64,000 nt of DNA, taken from NCBI RefSeq assembly GCF_002210435.1, contig NZ_MZMV01000001.1, positions 62,001 through 126,000 on the forward strand. Direction: 5' to 3'. The DNA is from Micromonospora wenchangensis. GTDB taxonomy: Bacteria > Actinomycetota > Actinomycetes > Mycobacteriales > Micromonosporaceae. The notes under the pieces are model-generated. The model saw only the letters and a program-made list of their open reading frames with translations, made no database searches and had not been told where the DNA came from. Made by a program: the position numbers and the translations under genes. This document shows positions 55,961 to 64,000 of the stretch, one piece after another (position 1 is the first letter of the stretch; each line of letters starts with the position of its first letter).

Positions 55961-56689
55961 ATGGCCATCCCCCTGCCCCGACCGGCCGACGTCGTCGGTC
56001 TCACCCGCTCCGCCCTCGACCAGGCGTTCGGTTCGGCCGCCTCGTTCGCCGCCGTGCCGACCCGCGCCTTCTCCGTGCTCGACGGGGTGGAGGCGCTGCT
56101 GACCCGGATCAACGGGGTGGTGGACCGGATCGAGGGCAGCCTGGACCGCACGGACCGGGTGCTCACCGACGCCGAGGAGGCGGTGCGCGAGGTGGCGGTG
56201 ATCAGCGCGGCGGCGACCACGACCGTCACCCGGGCCACCGAGGTCGCCGACGCGGCGGCCGGGGTGGTGGCCGGGGCCGGGCAGGTGTCCCGGGCGGCCG
56301 GCGAGGTGGTCGCCGAGGCCGGGGCGGTGGCCGACCGGGCCGCCGGCACGGTGGCCACCGCGGAGGGCGCCGCCACCGTCGCGGCCGAGCTGATGGGTGC
56401 GTACGAGCCGGCGTTGCGGCGGGGCGCGCCGATGGCGAACCGGTTCGTGGCCGAGCTGAGCCACGAGGAAGTGGCTGCGGCGATCCGGCTCGTCGACGAA
56501 CTGCCGAAGCTCAAGGAGCACCTGACCTCGGACGTGCTGCCGATCCTGGCCACCCTCGACCGGGTCGGCCCGGACCTGCACGACCTGCTCGACGTGACCC
56601 GTGACCTCAAGCTCGCCGTCGCCGGCATCCCCGGCCTGGGCATGTTGCGCCGCCGGGGTGAACGGCTCAGCGACGACCCGGCCGGCTGA
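55961..56689 (+). CDS. Long helical (coiled-coil-like) protein of unknown function
   Basis: 242 aa from ATG. No signal peptide or membrane helix. Residues about 45-145 consist of heptad-like, Ala/Val-rich segments (RINGVVDRIEGSLDRTDRVLTDAEEAVREVAV, then AADAAAGVVAGAGQVSRAAGEVV) reminiscent of phasins, apolipoproteins or chemoreceptor-like coiled coils. The C-terminal part (LKEHLTSDVLPILATLDRVGPDLHDLLDVTRDLKLAVAGIPGLG) resembles conserved actinobacterial proteins of unknown function. I assign no function. Confidence 0.72.
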   Translation: MAIPLPRPADVVGLTRSALDQAFGSAASFAAVPTRAFSVLDGVEALLTRINGVVDRIEGSLDRTDRVLTDAEEAVREVAVISAAATTTVTRATEVADAAAGVVAGAGQVSRAAGEVVAEAGAVADRAAGTVATAEGAATVAAELMGAYEPALRRGAPMANRFVAELSHEEVAAAIRLVDELPKLKEHLTSDVLPILATLDRVGPDLHDLLDVTRDLKLAVAGIPGLGMLRRRGERLSDDPAG

Positions 56690-56697
56690 GCCGCCGG

Positions 56698-57603
56698 TCA
56701 GGCACCGGCGGCCGGGGCGTAGAGGGCGTCGATCTCGGCACGCTCGGGCAGCGCCACCGACGCACCGAGCCGCCTGACGCACGCCGCACCGGCCGCCGCC
56801 GCCCAGCGCACCGCGTCGACCACCGTCCGGCCCTCACCCCAGGCCACGGCCAGGGCACCGGTGAACGCGTCCCCGGCGGCGGTCGTGTCGACCACGTCCA
56901 CCGCGACGGCGGGCACGTGCACGGCGGGGGCGTCCCGCTCGACGTACCAGGCGCCCCCGCCGCCGAGGGTGAGCACCGCCCGGGGCACCAGCGCCAGCAG
57001 CGCCCCCGGGTCGTCCCGCCCCCGGCCGGTGAGCAGCTGCGCCTCGGTCTCGTTGACCACCAGCAGGTCCACCGCCGCCAGCAGCTCGGCGGGCACCTGC
57101 CGGGCCGGCGCGGCGTTGAGGATCATCCGGGTGCCGGCGGCACGGGCGGCCAGCGCCGCCTCGGTCACCGTCTCGACCGGGATCTCCAACTGGGCGACCA
57201 GCACGTCCGCCCCGCGTACGGCGTCCAGTTCGGCGTCGGTGAGGGCGGTGAAGGCGGCGTTCGCGCCGGGGGTGACCAGGATGGCGTTCTCCCCGGCCGC
57301 GTTGACCATCACCAGCGCCACCCCGGACGCCCCGTAGACCACCCGCAGGTGGGTGGCGTCCACCTGGGCGGCGGTGATCCTGGCCCGCAGGGTGACACCG
57401 AACGAGTCGGAGCCGAGCGCGCCGAGGAAGGTGCAGGCGGCACCGGCGCGGGCGGCGGCGATGGCCTGGTTGGCGCCCTTGCCCCCGGGCACCATCACGA
57501 AGTGGCTGCCGAGCACGGTCTCCCCCGGCCGGGGCAGTGTCGGGCCGGCCCCGACCACGTCCATGTTGGCGCTGCCCACCACGACGATCCGGCTCTGCCG
57601 CAC
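56698..57603 (-). CDS. rbsK: Ribokinase (PfkB family)
   Basis: 301 aa from GTG 57603, with GGGAGG 4 nt upstream; the GTG at 57624 is less well placed. PfkB motifs: VVVGSANMDVV at the start, GGKGANQA (about 40-47) and the catalytic Asp D245 in VDTTAAGDAFTGAL. It phosphorylates D-ribose at O5 with ATP. No ribose transporter or RbsR is adjacent, so the sugar could differ. It faces the helical protein gene end to end. Confidence 0.9.
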   Translation of the reverse strand: MRQSRIVVVGSANMDVVGAGPTLPRPGETVLGSHFVMVPGGKGANQAIAAARAGAACTFLGALGSDSFGVTLRARITAAQVDATHLRVVYGASGVALVMVNAAGENAILVTPGANAAFTALTDAELDAVRGADVLVAQLEIPVETVTEAALAARAAGTRMILNAAPARQVPAELLAAVDLLVVNETEAQLLTGRGRDDPGALLALVPRAVLTLGGGGAWYVERDAPAVHVPAVAVDVVDTTAAGDAFTGALAVAWGEGRTVVDAVRWAAAAGAACVRRLGASVALPERAEIDALYAPAAGA

Positions 57604-57691
57604 TCCACCTCCCACCGACACCACAACCTCCCCACCGCCCCGCCACCCACAACCACGACGAGTCTAAATCCCCACCCCGCCCCGCCCATCC

Positions 57692-57767
57692 CGTCGATCA
57701 TGGACTTGTGGTGGCCGCAAAAGGGGCACGGGAGGGTCTTTCCCCCACCACAATTCCTTGATCGACG
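57692..57767. repeat. 23-bp inverted repeat upstream of ribokinase
   Basis: Arms 57692-57714 and 57745-57767 match at 21 of 23 positions, reading GTCGATCATGGACTTGTGGT... on the left. It lies between the ribokinase start and the end of the next minus-strand gene, 20 bp from the latter. It looks like the palindrome at 39329-39389 in size and in carrying GATCAAG near its tip, and could be a terminator or a dispersed element. Confidence 0.8.
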
Positions 57768-57790
57768 CCGGGGTGGGGTGGGGTGGGGGG

Positions 57791-58621
57791 TTAGGCGGCG
57801 CGGGCGGTCCAGCGGTCGGCGCGGCGTTCGACCAGCAGGGGCAGGCCGAAGGTCTTGCTGAGGTTGTCGGCGGTCAGGGTGTCGGCGAGTAGGCCCTGGG
57901 CGACGACGGCGCCGTCCCGCAGCAGCAGCGCGTGGGTGAACCCGGGCGGGATCTCCTCGACGTGGTGGGTGACCAGCACCAGGGCCGGGGCGTCCGGGTC
58001 GTGGGCCAGCTCGGCGAGCCGGCCCACGAGGTCCTCGCGTCCACCGAGGTCGAGCCCGGCGGCCGGCTCGTCGAGCAGCAGCAGTTCCGGGTCGGTCATC
58101 AGGGCGCGGGCGACCTGCACCCGCTTGCGCTCGCCCTCGGAGAGGGTGCCGTACGTCCGGTCCGCCAGGTGGCCGACGCCGAGCTGCCCGAGCAGGGCGC
58201 GGGCGCGGGCCTCGTCGGCCTGGTCGTAGCTCTCCCGCCAGCGGCCGACCACCGACCAGGCGGCGGTGAGCACGACGTCACCGACCCGTTCCTCGGCGGG
58301 GATGCGCTCGGCCACGGCAGCGGTGGTGAGGCCGATCCGGGTCCGCAGCTCGGTGAGGTCGGTGCGGCCGATCCGCTCGCCGAGCACGTGCACGACGCCC
58401 GTGCTCGGGTGCAGTTGACCGCAGGCGAGGTTGAGCAGGGTCGTCTTGCCGGCACCGTTGGGGCCGAGCACCACCCAGCGTTCGTCCAGCTCGACCCGCC
58501 AGTCGACGTCGTGCAGCAGGGCGGTGCCGGATCGCCGGACGGCGACGCCGTCCAGGCTGACCACCAGATCCGCGTCCACGGTCGAGGGGGCGGCTGCGGC
58601 GGGGAACGGGTCACCAGTCAC
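57791..58621 (-). CDS. ABC transporter ATPase (ModF-like, single)
   Basis: 276 aa from GTG 58621 (a TTG four codons earlier is possible). Walker A GPNGAGKTT, Q-loop replaced by a Thr/Ala-rich stretch, signature LSEGERKRVQVARAL and Walker B LLLLDEPAAGLD, followed by VTHHVEEIPPGF. It resembles the ModF/YlmA-like ATPases that have no linked permease. No permease gene is next to it. It is divergent from an unrelated ABC pair. Substrate unknown. Confidence 0.88.
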   Translation of the reverse strand: MTGDPFPAAAAPSTVDADLVVSLDGVAVRRSGTALLHDVDWRVELDERWVVLGPNGAGKTTLLNLACGQLHPSTGVVHVLGERIGRTDLTELRTRIGLTTAAVAERIPAEERVGDVVLTAAWSVVGRWRESYDQADEARARALLGQLGVGHLADRTYGTLSEGERKRVQVARALMTDPELLLLDEPAAGLDLGGREDLVGRLAELAHDPDAPALVLVTHHVEEIPPGFTHALLLRDGAVVAQGLLADTLTADNLSKTFGLPLLVERRADRWTARAA

Positions 58622-58752
58622 CGCCCCATCCAACCACGCAGCCCGAGGCCGCCCCTCACGGGCGGTGGCCCGGCCATAGGGTGGGGCACCGTGTCGTTGG
58701 TCACCATCCCGGGAGGACGGCCCATGCCCGTACGAGACGAGGGGTGGTGCGG

Positions 58753-59760
58753 ATGAGCGCGGTCATCGAGATCGCCGGTCTGCGCAAGACGTTCCGCACC
58801 ATCAGGCGGGGCAGGCGGGTGGCGGTGGACGGTTTCGACATGGTCGTCGAGGCGGGCCAGGTGCACGGCTTCCTCGGCCCCAACGGCTCCGGCAAGACCA
58901 CCACGCTGCGCGCCCTGCTGGGGCTGGTCAACGCCGACGCCGGGGAGCTGCGGGTGCTGGGTGCGCCGGCCCCGGAGCAGTTGGGTCGGGTCACCGGCCG
59001 GGTGGGCGCGATCGTGGAGAGTCCGCAGTTCTTCGGCAACTTCACCGGGCACCGGACGCTGCGGTTGCTGGCGGTGGCCGGCGGCGTGCCGCCGTCCCGG
59101 GTGGACGAGGTGCTCGACCAGGTCGGCCTGCGGGAGCGGGGCGAGGACCGGGTGCGCAGCTACTCGCTGGGCATGAAGCAGCGCCTCGCCGTCGCGTCGG
59201 CGCTGCTGAAGAACCCGGAGCTGCTGATCCTGGACGAGCCGGCGAACGGGCTGGACCCGGCCGGCATCCGGGAGATGCGGGACCTGATGCGCACGCTCGC
59301 CGGGTCCGGGGTGACCGTGCTGGTGTCGAGCCACATCCTGGCCGAGATCCAGCTGATCTGCGACCACGTCACGATCATCGCGCGGGGCCGCCGGGTGGCG
59401 GCGGGCCGGGTGGACGACGTGCTGGCCGGGCACGACCCGCACGAGTGGCGGGTCCGGGTGGCCGAGTCGGAACGGGGCGCGGGGCTGCTGCGGGAGGCCG
59501 GGCTGACGGTCGCCGTCCACCCCGACGACGTGCTGGTGGTCGGGGGCGCACCGGAGCCGGAGCTGATCAGCAGCACCCTCGGTGGGCAGGGCCTGTGGGT
59601 CCGCGAGCTGACCCCGGTCCGGCCGGACCTGGAGAGCGTCTTCCTCGACCTCACCGCCGGGGCGACGCCGCCGGGGCAGCCGGACGGCACCGACGCGGGT
59701 GACGCCGACGAACCGCTTGTCGAACTGGACCGGACCGACGGTCGGAGGGTGGACGCGTGA
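58753..59760 (+). CDS. ABC exporter ATPase
   Basis: 335 aa from ATG 58753, with GAGGGG upstream. Walker A GPNGSGKTT, signature YSLGMKQRLAVASALL, Walker B LLILDEPANGLDPAG, and a long C-terminal extension (about 240-335). It pairs with the permease that overlaps its stop by 4 bp. The pair is like antibiotic- or lipid-export ABC-2 systems. A TAGGGT box lies upstream near 58676. Confidence 0.94.
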   Translation: MSAVIEIAGLRKTFRTIRRGRRVAVDGFDMVVEAGQVHGFLGPNGSGKTTTLRALLGLVNADAGELRVLGAPAPEQLGRVTGRVGAIVESPQFFGNFTGHRTLRLLAVAGGVPPSRVDEVLDQVGLRERGEDRVRSYSLGMKQRLAVASALLKNPELLILDEPANGLDPAGIREMRDLMRTLAGSGVTVLVSSHILAEIQLICDHVTIIARGRRVAAGRVDDVLAGHDPHEWRVRVAESERGAGLLREAGLTVAVHPDDVLVVGGAPEPELISSTLGGQGLWVRELTPVRPDLESVFLDLTAGATPPGQPDGTDAGDADEPLVELDRTDGRRVDA

Positions 59761-60770
59761 ACCTGGTCCGTGCCGAGGTGGAGCGGTTGGCCGCCCGCCG
59801 CTTCGTCCAGTTGATGGTGCTGCTGCTCGCGGTGGCGTTCGCGGTGACCACCGCGACCACCCTGATCGGGTCGCACCGGCCGACGGCGTCGGAGATGTCC
59901 GCCGCGCAGGAGCAGGCCGCGCAGGCGGTGGCCGTGCTGGAGGCGGAGCACACCCGCTGCCTGCGGGTCCGCGCCGGCGAGATCCCGATCACCGAGGACG
60001 CCGGGTACGTGCCGGCCGACTGTGCCGAGGTGGACCCGGCGCGGATGGAGCGGCTGCCGCTGGCCACCGACTACCTCACCTCGGTCTTCATCTTCTCCCA
60101 GGAGGCGCGGGGGCTGCTCTACTTCCTGATCGCGTTCCTGGTGCTGTTCGGCTTCCTGGTGGGCGCGTCGTACATCGGTGCCGACCTGAACTCGGGCGGG
60201 GTGGTGAACCTGCTGCTGTGGCGTCCGGGCCGGCTGACCGTGCTCGGCACGAAGCTGGGCACCCTGGTCGGGGTGGTGGCCGCGCTCGCGGTGCTGGCGT
60301 CGGCCCTCTACCTGGGCACGTTCTGGACGATCGGGCAGACGGCGGGGGTGCCGGGCCCGCTGGACGGGCAGTTCTGGGGCGGACTGGGGGCCATCTACGG
60401 GCGGGGCCTGGTGCTGGTGCTGCTGTCGACCGCGCTCGGCTTCGGGATCGCCACGCTGGGCCGGCACACCTCGGCGGCGCTCGGCGCGGTCGCCGCGTAC
60501 GCGGTGGTGTGGGAGATGGGCGGCCGGCTGGTGTTGCAGATCCTCGACGTGGCCCGGGCGGACCTGCTGATGCTCTCGAACTACCTGGGTGCCTGGCTGT
60601 CCGGCCGGTTGGAGTTCTGGGACGACCGGGGTTGCCCGCCGGGCAGCGGCGTCTGCGACGGCGGCGTCTACGCGATCACCTGGGGGCCGGCGCTGCTGGT
60701 GCTGCTGGCGTTGACCGGTGCGGTGACCGGGTCCGCGTTCGTCGCGTTCCGCCGCCGCGACCTGGTCTAG
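59757..60770 (+). CDS. ABC-2 family permease
   Basis: 337 aa from GTG in a GTGA overlap with the ATPase. One helix near the N-terminus (about 17-35), a large external loop with Cys residues, then five more helices. The loop CGCPPGSGVCDGG-type Cys pair near residue 295 could form a disulfide outside. It is the membrane partner of the ATPase at 58753. Substrate unknown. Confidence 0.9.
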   Translation: MNLVRAEVERLAARRFVQLMVLLLAVAFAVTTATTLIGSHRPTASEMSAAQEQAAQAVAVLEAEHTRCLRVRAGEIPITEDAGYVPADCAEVDPARMERLPLATDYLTSVFIFSQEARGLLYFLIAFLVLFGFLVGASYIGADLNSGGVVNLLLWRPGRLTVLGTKLGTLVGVVAALAVLASALYLGTFWTIGQTAGVPGPLDGQFWGGLGAIYGRGLVLVLLSTALGFGIATLGRHTSAALGAVAAYAVVWEMGGRLVLQILDVARADLLMLSNYLGAWLSGRLEFWDDRGCPPGSGVCDGGVYAITWGPALLVLLALTGAVTGSAFVAFRRRDLV

Positions 60771-60781
60771 GGCGGCCCGAC

Positions 60782-60827
60782 CCACTGCGCCGGTCACGGC
60801 AACATCTTGCCGTGACCGGCGCAGTGG
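60782..60827. terminator. 21-bp perfect hairpin between convergent genes
   Basis: CCACTGCGCCGGTCACGGCAA pairs perfectly with 60807-60827 around a CATC loop, 12 bp past the permease stop and 41 bp before the ROK gene end. Very stable; bidirectional terminator. Confidence 0.85.
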
Positions 60828-60868
60828 TGAAGTATTCCTTCATGACGACGGACGGGCGGGGTGGTCGG

Positions 60869-62044
60869 TCAGCCGACGGTCGACCCGAACACCTCGTCCC
60901 GCACGGCGTCCAGCGCGGTCCGCAGCGCCCCCCGCAGGATCGGCTCCTCGGTCAGCCCGGTAGGCACCACCCGGGGCCGGACCAGGGTGATCGCGGCCAC
61001 CTCGTGCTGCACCCGCTCGGCCAGCGCCGCCCCACCGGCCTGCCCCACCTCACCGGCGAGCACCACCAGCGGCGGGTCCAGCACGACGCAGGTGCTGGCC
61101 ACCCCGAGGGCGAGCCGTCGGGCCAGCTCGTCGAGCAGCGGGCCACCGGCGGTGCCGGCGGCGATGGCGGCCCGCACCGCACCCGCCGCGTCGGGCGCGT
61201 CGATGCCGTGCTCCCGGGCCACCGCCTGGACCGCGTCCGCCCCGGCGAGCTGCTGGAACGCGGGCTTCGCCCGGCGCGAGACGTCCCTGGGGATCGGCAC
61301 CCCCGGCACCGGCAGGTAGCCGATCTCGCCGGCCGCGCCACTGCTGCCGTGGTGCAGCCGACCACCCAGCATGATCGCCAGGCCCACCCCGGCACCCACC
61401 CAGACCAGGACGAAATCCGCCAGCCCCTGCGCGGCCCCGGACTGCGCCTCGGCGACGGCGGCCAGGTTGACGTCGTTCTCGAAGACGACCGGGGTGTGCA
61501 GGTCCTCGCGCAGCGCGGCGAGCAGGCCCCGGTGCCAGCGGGGCAGGTTGAACGCGAAGGTGATGTCCCCGGTGGCCGGGTCGACCAGACCGGGGGTGCC
61601 GAGCACCACCCGCCGTACGCTGTCCAGCTCCGCGCCGGCCCGGCTGGCCGCCTGCACCACCGCCGTGTGCACCACGCCGACCGGGTCGTCGGTGTCCCGG
61701 GTGGACTGCTCGACCTGGCTGACGACCGCGCCCGTGATGTCCGCGCAGGCGGCCACCACCCGTTCCGCGCCGACGTCCACCCCGACCACGTACGCGCTGC
61801 CCGGCCGCACGGCGTAGAGCTGCGCGTTCGGCCCCCGCCCACCGGCCTGTTCACCGACCCGGGCGACCAGGCCCCGCTCCTCCAGCCGCTCGACGAGCTG
61901 CGAGGCGGTGACCTTGGACAGGCCGGTCAGCTCGCCGAGCCGGGCGCGGGTGAGCGGGCCGCGTTCGAGCAGGAGCTCCAGCGCCGCACGGTCGTTGAGC
62001 GCCCGCAACAGTCGGGGGGTTCCGGGCAGCCGGGTCGCACTCAT
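60869..62044 (-). CDS. ROK-family repressor lacking the zinc site
   Basis: 391 aa from ATG. An N-terminal winged HTH (about 12-70: LLERGPLTRARLGELTGLSKVTASQLVERLEERGLV) precedes a ROK sugar-kinase-like domain (VVGVDVGAERVVAACAD; VFENDVNLAAVAEA with the catalytic-type Asp; VWVGAGVGLAIMLGG). The usual zinc motif (GH followed by CxCG..GC) is replaced by EIGYLPV and no Cys cluster. So this is a regulator without the metal site and probably not a kinase. It is divergent from the GH3 gene with a GTAAAC palindrome between them, so it may control that gene. Confidence 0.9.
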   Translation of the reverse strand: MSATRLPGTPRLLRALNDRAALELLLERGPLTRARLGELTGLSKVTASQLVERLEERGLVARVGEQAGGRGPNAQLYAVRPGSAYVVGVDVGAERVVAACADITGAVVSQVEQSTRDTDDPVGVVHTAVVQAASRAGAELDSVRRVVLGTPGLVDPATGDITFAFNLPRWHRGLLAALREDLHTPVVFENDVNLAAVAEAQSGAAQGLADFVLVWVGAGVGLAIMLGGRLHHGSSGAAGEIGYLPVPGVPIPRDVSRRAKPAFQQLAGADAVQAVAREHGIDAPDAAGAVRAAIAAGTAGGPLLDELARRLALGVASTCVVLDPPLVVLAGEVGQAGGAALAERVQHEVAAITLVRPRVVPTGLTEEPILRGALRTALDAVRDEVFGSTVG

Positions 62045-62063
62045 GCCACGTCCTCTGGTTTTC

Positions 62064-62078
62064 GTAAACTCTGCTTAC
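62064..62078. promoter_or_regulatory. GTAAAC-N3-GCTTAC operator candidate
   Basis: An inverted repeat with one mismatch per half, 20 bp ahead of the ROK start and about 165 bp before the GH3 gene. AT-rich relative to the surroundings. Possible ROK binding site. Confidence 0.45.
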
Positions 62079-62244
62079 CGAATCGCGTTGATCAGGGATG
62101 TCCGTAGCGTATCGGCCGCCCCGCGGCGGGGAACTCGGACGACCCGGCCGCCCGTGCCGACACACGTGCCGTCTGCCGGCACCCGCCGACCGCCGGCCGG
62201 TCCGGCGTCGGCGCGGGTCCGGGGCGGCGGGAGAGGGGGTTCAG

Positions 62245-63705
62245 GTGGGGGTCGATCCAGGACTGCGCCGGCTGGCGCTGGGCATGCTGCTGGCCGCGTA
62301 CCCGGGGCAGGTGCCGCCCGACTGGGCGGTCGCGCTGGTCGCCGAGGGGCTGGCCGGGCACACCCTGTTCGGCGGGAACGTGCACGACCCGGGCCAGCTC
62401 GCGGCGAGCACCGCGGCGTTGCGCGCCGCCCGGCCCGACGTGCTGGTCGCCATCGACGAGGAGGGTGGCGACGTGACCCGGTTGGCGCACGCCACCGGCA
62501 GCCCGTACCCGGGCAACGCGGCGCTCGGCGCGGTCGACGACACCGCGCTCACCCGGGAGGTATACGCGGCGATCGGTGGCGAACTGGCCGCCGTCGGCGT
62601 CACCGTCGACCTGGCCCCCACTGTCGACGTGAACACGGCCGACGAGAACCCGGTGATCGGCACCCGCGCGTTCGGGGCCGACCCGGGCCGGGTGGCCGCC
62701 CACACGGCCGCCGCCGTGGCGGGTCTCCAGTCGGTGGGGGTGGCGGCCTGCGCCAAACACTTCCCCGGCCACGGCGCGACCGTCGCCGACTCGCACCACG
62801 AACTACCCACCGTGGACGCCGACGCGGCGCTGCTGCGGGCCCGTGACCTGCCGCCGTTCGCGGCGGCGGTCGACGCGGGCGTGCAGGCGGTCATGACGGC
62901 GCACATCCGGGTGCCGGCGCTGACCGGGGACGGGCCGGCCACGTTCAGCCGGGCCGTCCTGGTCGACCTGCTGCGCGGCGAGTACGGCTTCACCGGCGCG
63001 GTGGTCACCGACGCGCTGGAGATGAAGGGCGCGGCCGTCGCCGCCGGTGGGGTCGGGCCGGCCGCCGTGCGGGCCCTGGCCGCCGGGGCGGACCTGCTCT
63101 GCCTGGGCGCGAAGGTCGACGCGGCGCTGGTCGAGCGGGTGGTGGCCGAGATCGTCGGGGCGCTCGGGGACGGCCGGCTCGACCGGGCCCGGGTGGAGCA
63201 GGCCGCCGGTCGCGCCGCCGCGCTCGCCGCCTGGACCGGTGCCGCCCGCCCGCCCGCTCCCACCGGGCCGGCCGAGCCCGGCCTCGGGTACCGGGCCGCC
63301 CGCCGGGCGGTGCGGGTGGAGGGCGACCCGACCGGGCCGGCACGGCCGCTCGTGGTGCAGGTGTACGCCGCCGCCACCGTCGCCGAGGGCCGGGTGCCGT
63401 GGGGGCTGGGCCCGCACCTGGCCGACGTCGAACAGCTCCGGGTGGTCGCCACCGAGGTCGACCCGGCCACGGTGCGGCGGCTCGCCGGGGACCGGCCGGT
63501 CGTGCTGGTCGGACGGCACCTGCACCGGCTGGCCGGCGGTCCCGCGCTGGTCGAGGCGCTGGCCGCGACGCACCAGGTGACGGTGGTGGAGATGGGCTGG
63601 CCGGGGCGGTGGCGGCCGGCCGGGGCGCGGGCCTTCGTCACCACCTACGGCGCGAGCCACGCCAACGGCCGGGCGGCGGCGGAGGTGCTCGGCCTGACCG
63701 GCTGA
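62245..63705 (+). CDS. Glycoside hydrolase family 3 beta-N-acetylhexosaminidase-like
   Basis: 486 aa from GTG 62245, with GAGGGGG 6 nt upstream. NagZ-type GH3: KHFPGHG (K171, H172, H176), then D182-S-H184 with the GH3 His general acid, and the nucleophile D256 in VVTDALEMKG. These fit beta-N-acetylglucosaminidases that act on GlcNAc-anhydroMurNAc or chitobiose. There is no signal peptide, so it is cytoplasmic. The C-terminal half (about 345-486) is a diverged small domain. The adjacent ROK gene suggests regulation by an amino sugar or similar. Confidence 0.92.
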   Translation: MGVDPGLRRLALGMLLAAYPGQVPPDWAVALVAEGLAGHTLFGGNVHDPGQLAASTAALRAARPDVLVAIDEEGGDVTRLAHATGSPYPGNAALGAVDDTALTREVYAAIGGELAAVGVTVDLAPTVDVNTADENPVIGTRAFGADPGRVAAHTAAAVAGLQSVGVAACAKHFPGHGATVADSHHELPTVDADAALLRARDLPPFAAAVDAGVQAVMTAHIRVPALTGDGPATFSRAVLVDLLRGEYGFTGAVVTDALEMKGAAVAAGGVGPAAVRALAAGADLLCLGAKVDAALVERVVAEIVGALGDGRLDRARVEQAAGRAAALAAWTGAARPPAPTGPAEPGLGYRAARRAVRVEGDPTGPARPLVVQVYAAATVAEGRVPWGLGPHLADVEQLRVVATEVDPATVRRLAGDRPVVLVGRHLHRLAGGPALVEALAATHQVTVVEMGWPGRWRPAGARAFVTTYGASHANGRAAAEVLGLTG

Positions 63706-63830
63706 CGGGCCGTCCCCGATGGGCGGGCGCACCTGCGCGGAAGAGCCGGCCGGGCCGGCGACGTGCCGCTGACCGGTCCGCCTCGACGCCGGCCACGCCC
63801 GGGGCGCGACCGGTCGGCGCCCCGGACCGG

Positions 63831-64000
63831 TCAGCGCCGCCAGGGGGCCGGGTCGCCGTAGTCGTCGGGGAGGCCGAGCAGCCGGCCGACCGCGGTGATC
63901 CGCAGGACCCGGGACACCACCGGTTGCGGGTCGACCAGTCGTAGGGTGGCCCCCCGGCCGACCGCCTCGGCCGCCCCGCGCAGCAACGCGGCCACCCCCG
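63831..64000 (-). CDS. STAS-domain anti-sigma factor antagonist-like protein (partial)
   Basis: Only the last 56 codons are in the window; the gene continues past 64000. The fragment GATLRLVDPQPVVSRVLRITAVGRLLGLPDDYG matches the C-terminal helix-strand of STAS anti-anti-sigma proteins (the VRRVL...TGL..LF pattern). Such proteins are dephosphorylated by SpoIIE-like phosphatases such as the one at 18685-20490, but a functional link is not shown. Start unknown. Confidence 0.7.
   Translation of the reverse strand, partial: GVAALLRGAAEAVGRGATLRLVDPQPVVSRVLRITAVGRLLGLPDDYGDPAPWRR

Overview
The window is very GC-rich, with coding regions packed on both strands, many GTG starts and 4-bp ATGA/GTGA overlaps between genes. 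Gene content (Tat and lipoprotein secretion, ECF sigma with zinc anti-sigma, class F sortase, DUF6232 and DUF202 proteins, SpoIIE-type phosphatase) and the conserved order cysteine desulfurase - mnmA - methionine-synthase-like - ligA - gatCAB point to an actinobacterium, most likely Micromonosporaceae (Micromonospora or a close relative). This is inferred from gene families and style, not from a database search. No rRNA, tRNA, CRISPR array, insertion sequence, prophage or origin was found.

Layout. 1-2.8 kb: two divergent nuclease-like proteins, a PUA/EVE-like-HNH protein and a stand-alone PD-(D/E)XK protein, which is the most defence-like part of the window. 2.9-5.05 kb: an ArsR repressor translationally coupled to a SulP anion transporter. 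5.1-14.4 kb: a carbohydrate locus with lipoprotein binding protein, two ABC permeases, GH2 beta-mannosidase and Tat-exported FAD oxidoreductase, all on the minus strand, with a divergent LacI regulator and a promoter/operator between them. 14.4-23.5 kb: a degenerate GGDEF-EAL protein, PH-like membrane protein, 2-hydroxyacid dehydrogenase, GAF-SpoIIE phosphatase, PQQ-type sugar dehydrogenase and membrane metallophosphoesterase. 23.6-40.7 kb: a housekeeping block with a pyruvate-dehydrogenase-E1-like enzyme, gatBAC, an intact GGDEF-EAL protein, ligA, a membrane-anchored MazF-like protein, ADP-ribosylglycohydrolase, VOC protein, MetE-like protein, mnmA and cysteine desulfurase. 40.7-44 kb: a cell-surface module with class F sortase, DUF4397 protein, ECF sigma factor and anti-sigma. 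44-53 kb: etfBA, GNAT, DUF202 pair, DrrAB-type ABC exporter, acetolactate-synthase-like enzyme and enoyl-CoA hydratase. 53-64 kb: two DUF6232 paralogues, membrane alpha/beta hydrolase, helical protein, ribokinase, two ABC systems, ROK regulator, GH3 enzyme and a STAS protein cut by the window end.

How the parts work together. The LacI locus looks like a unit for sensing, importing and breaking down mannosides. The sortase module looks like stress-controlled surface display. MnmA and the desulfurase supply tRNA thiolation. The two GGDEF-EAL proteins, the SpoIIE phosphatase and the STAS fragment belong to signalling. Several long inverted repeats (23641-23764, 39329-39389, 57692-57767, 60782-60827) and a 54-bp-period repeat between two permease genes are structural features that the gene list does not explain.
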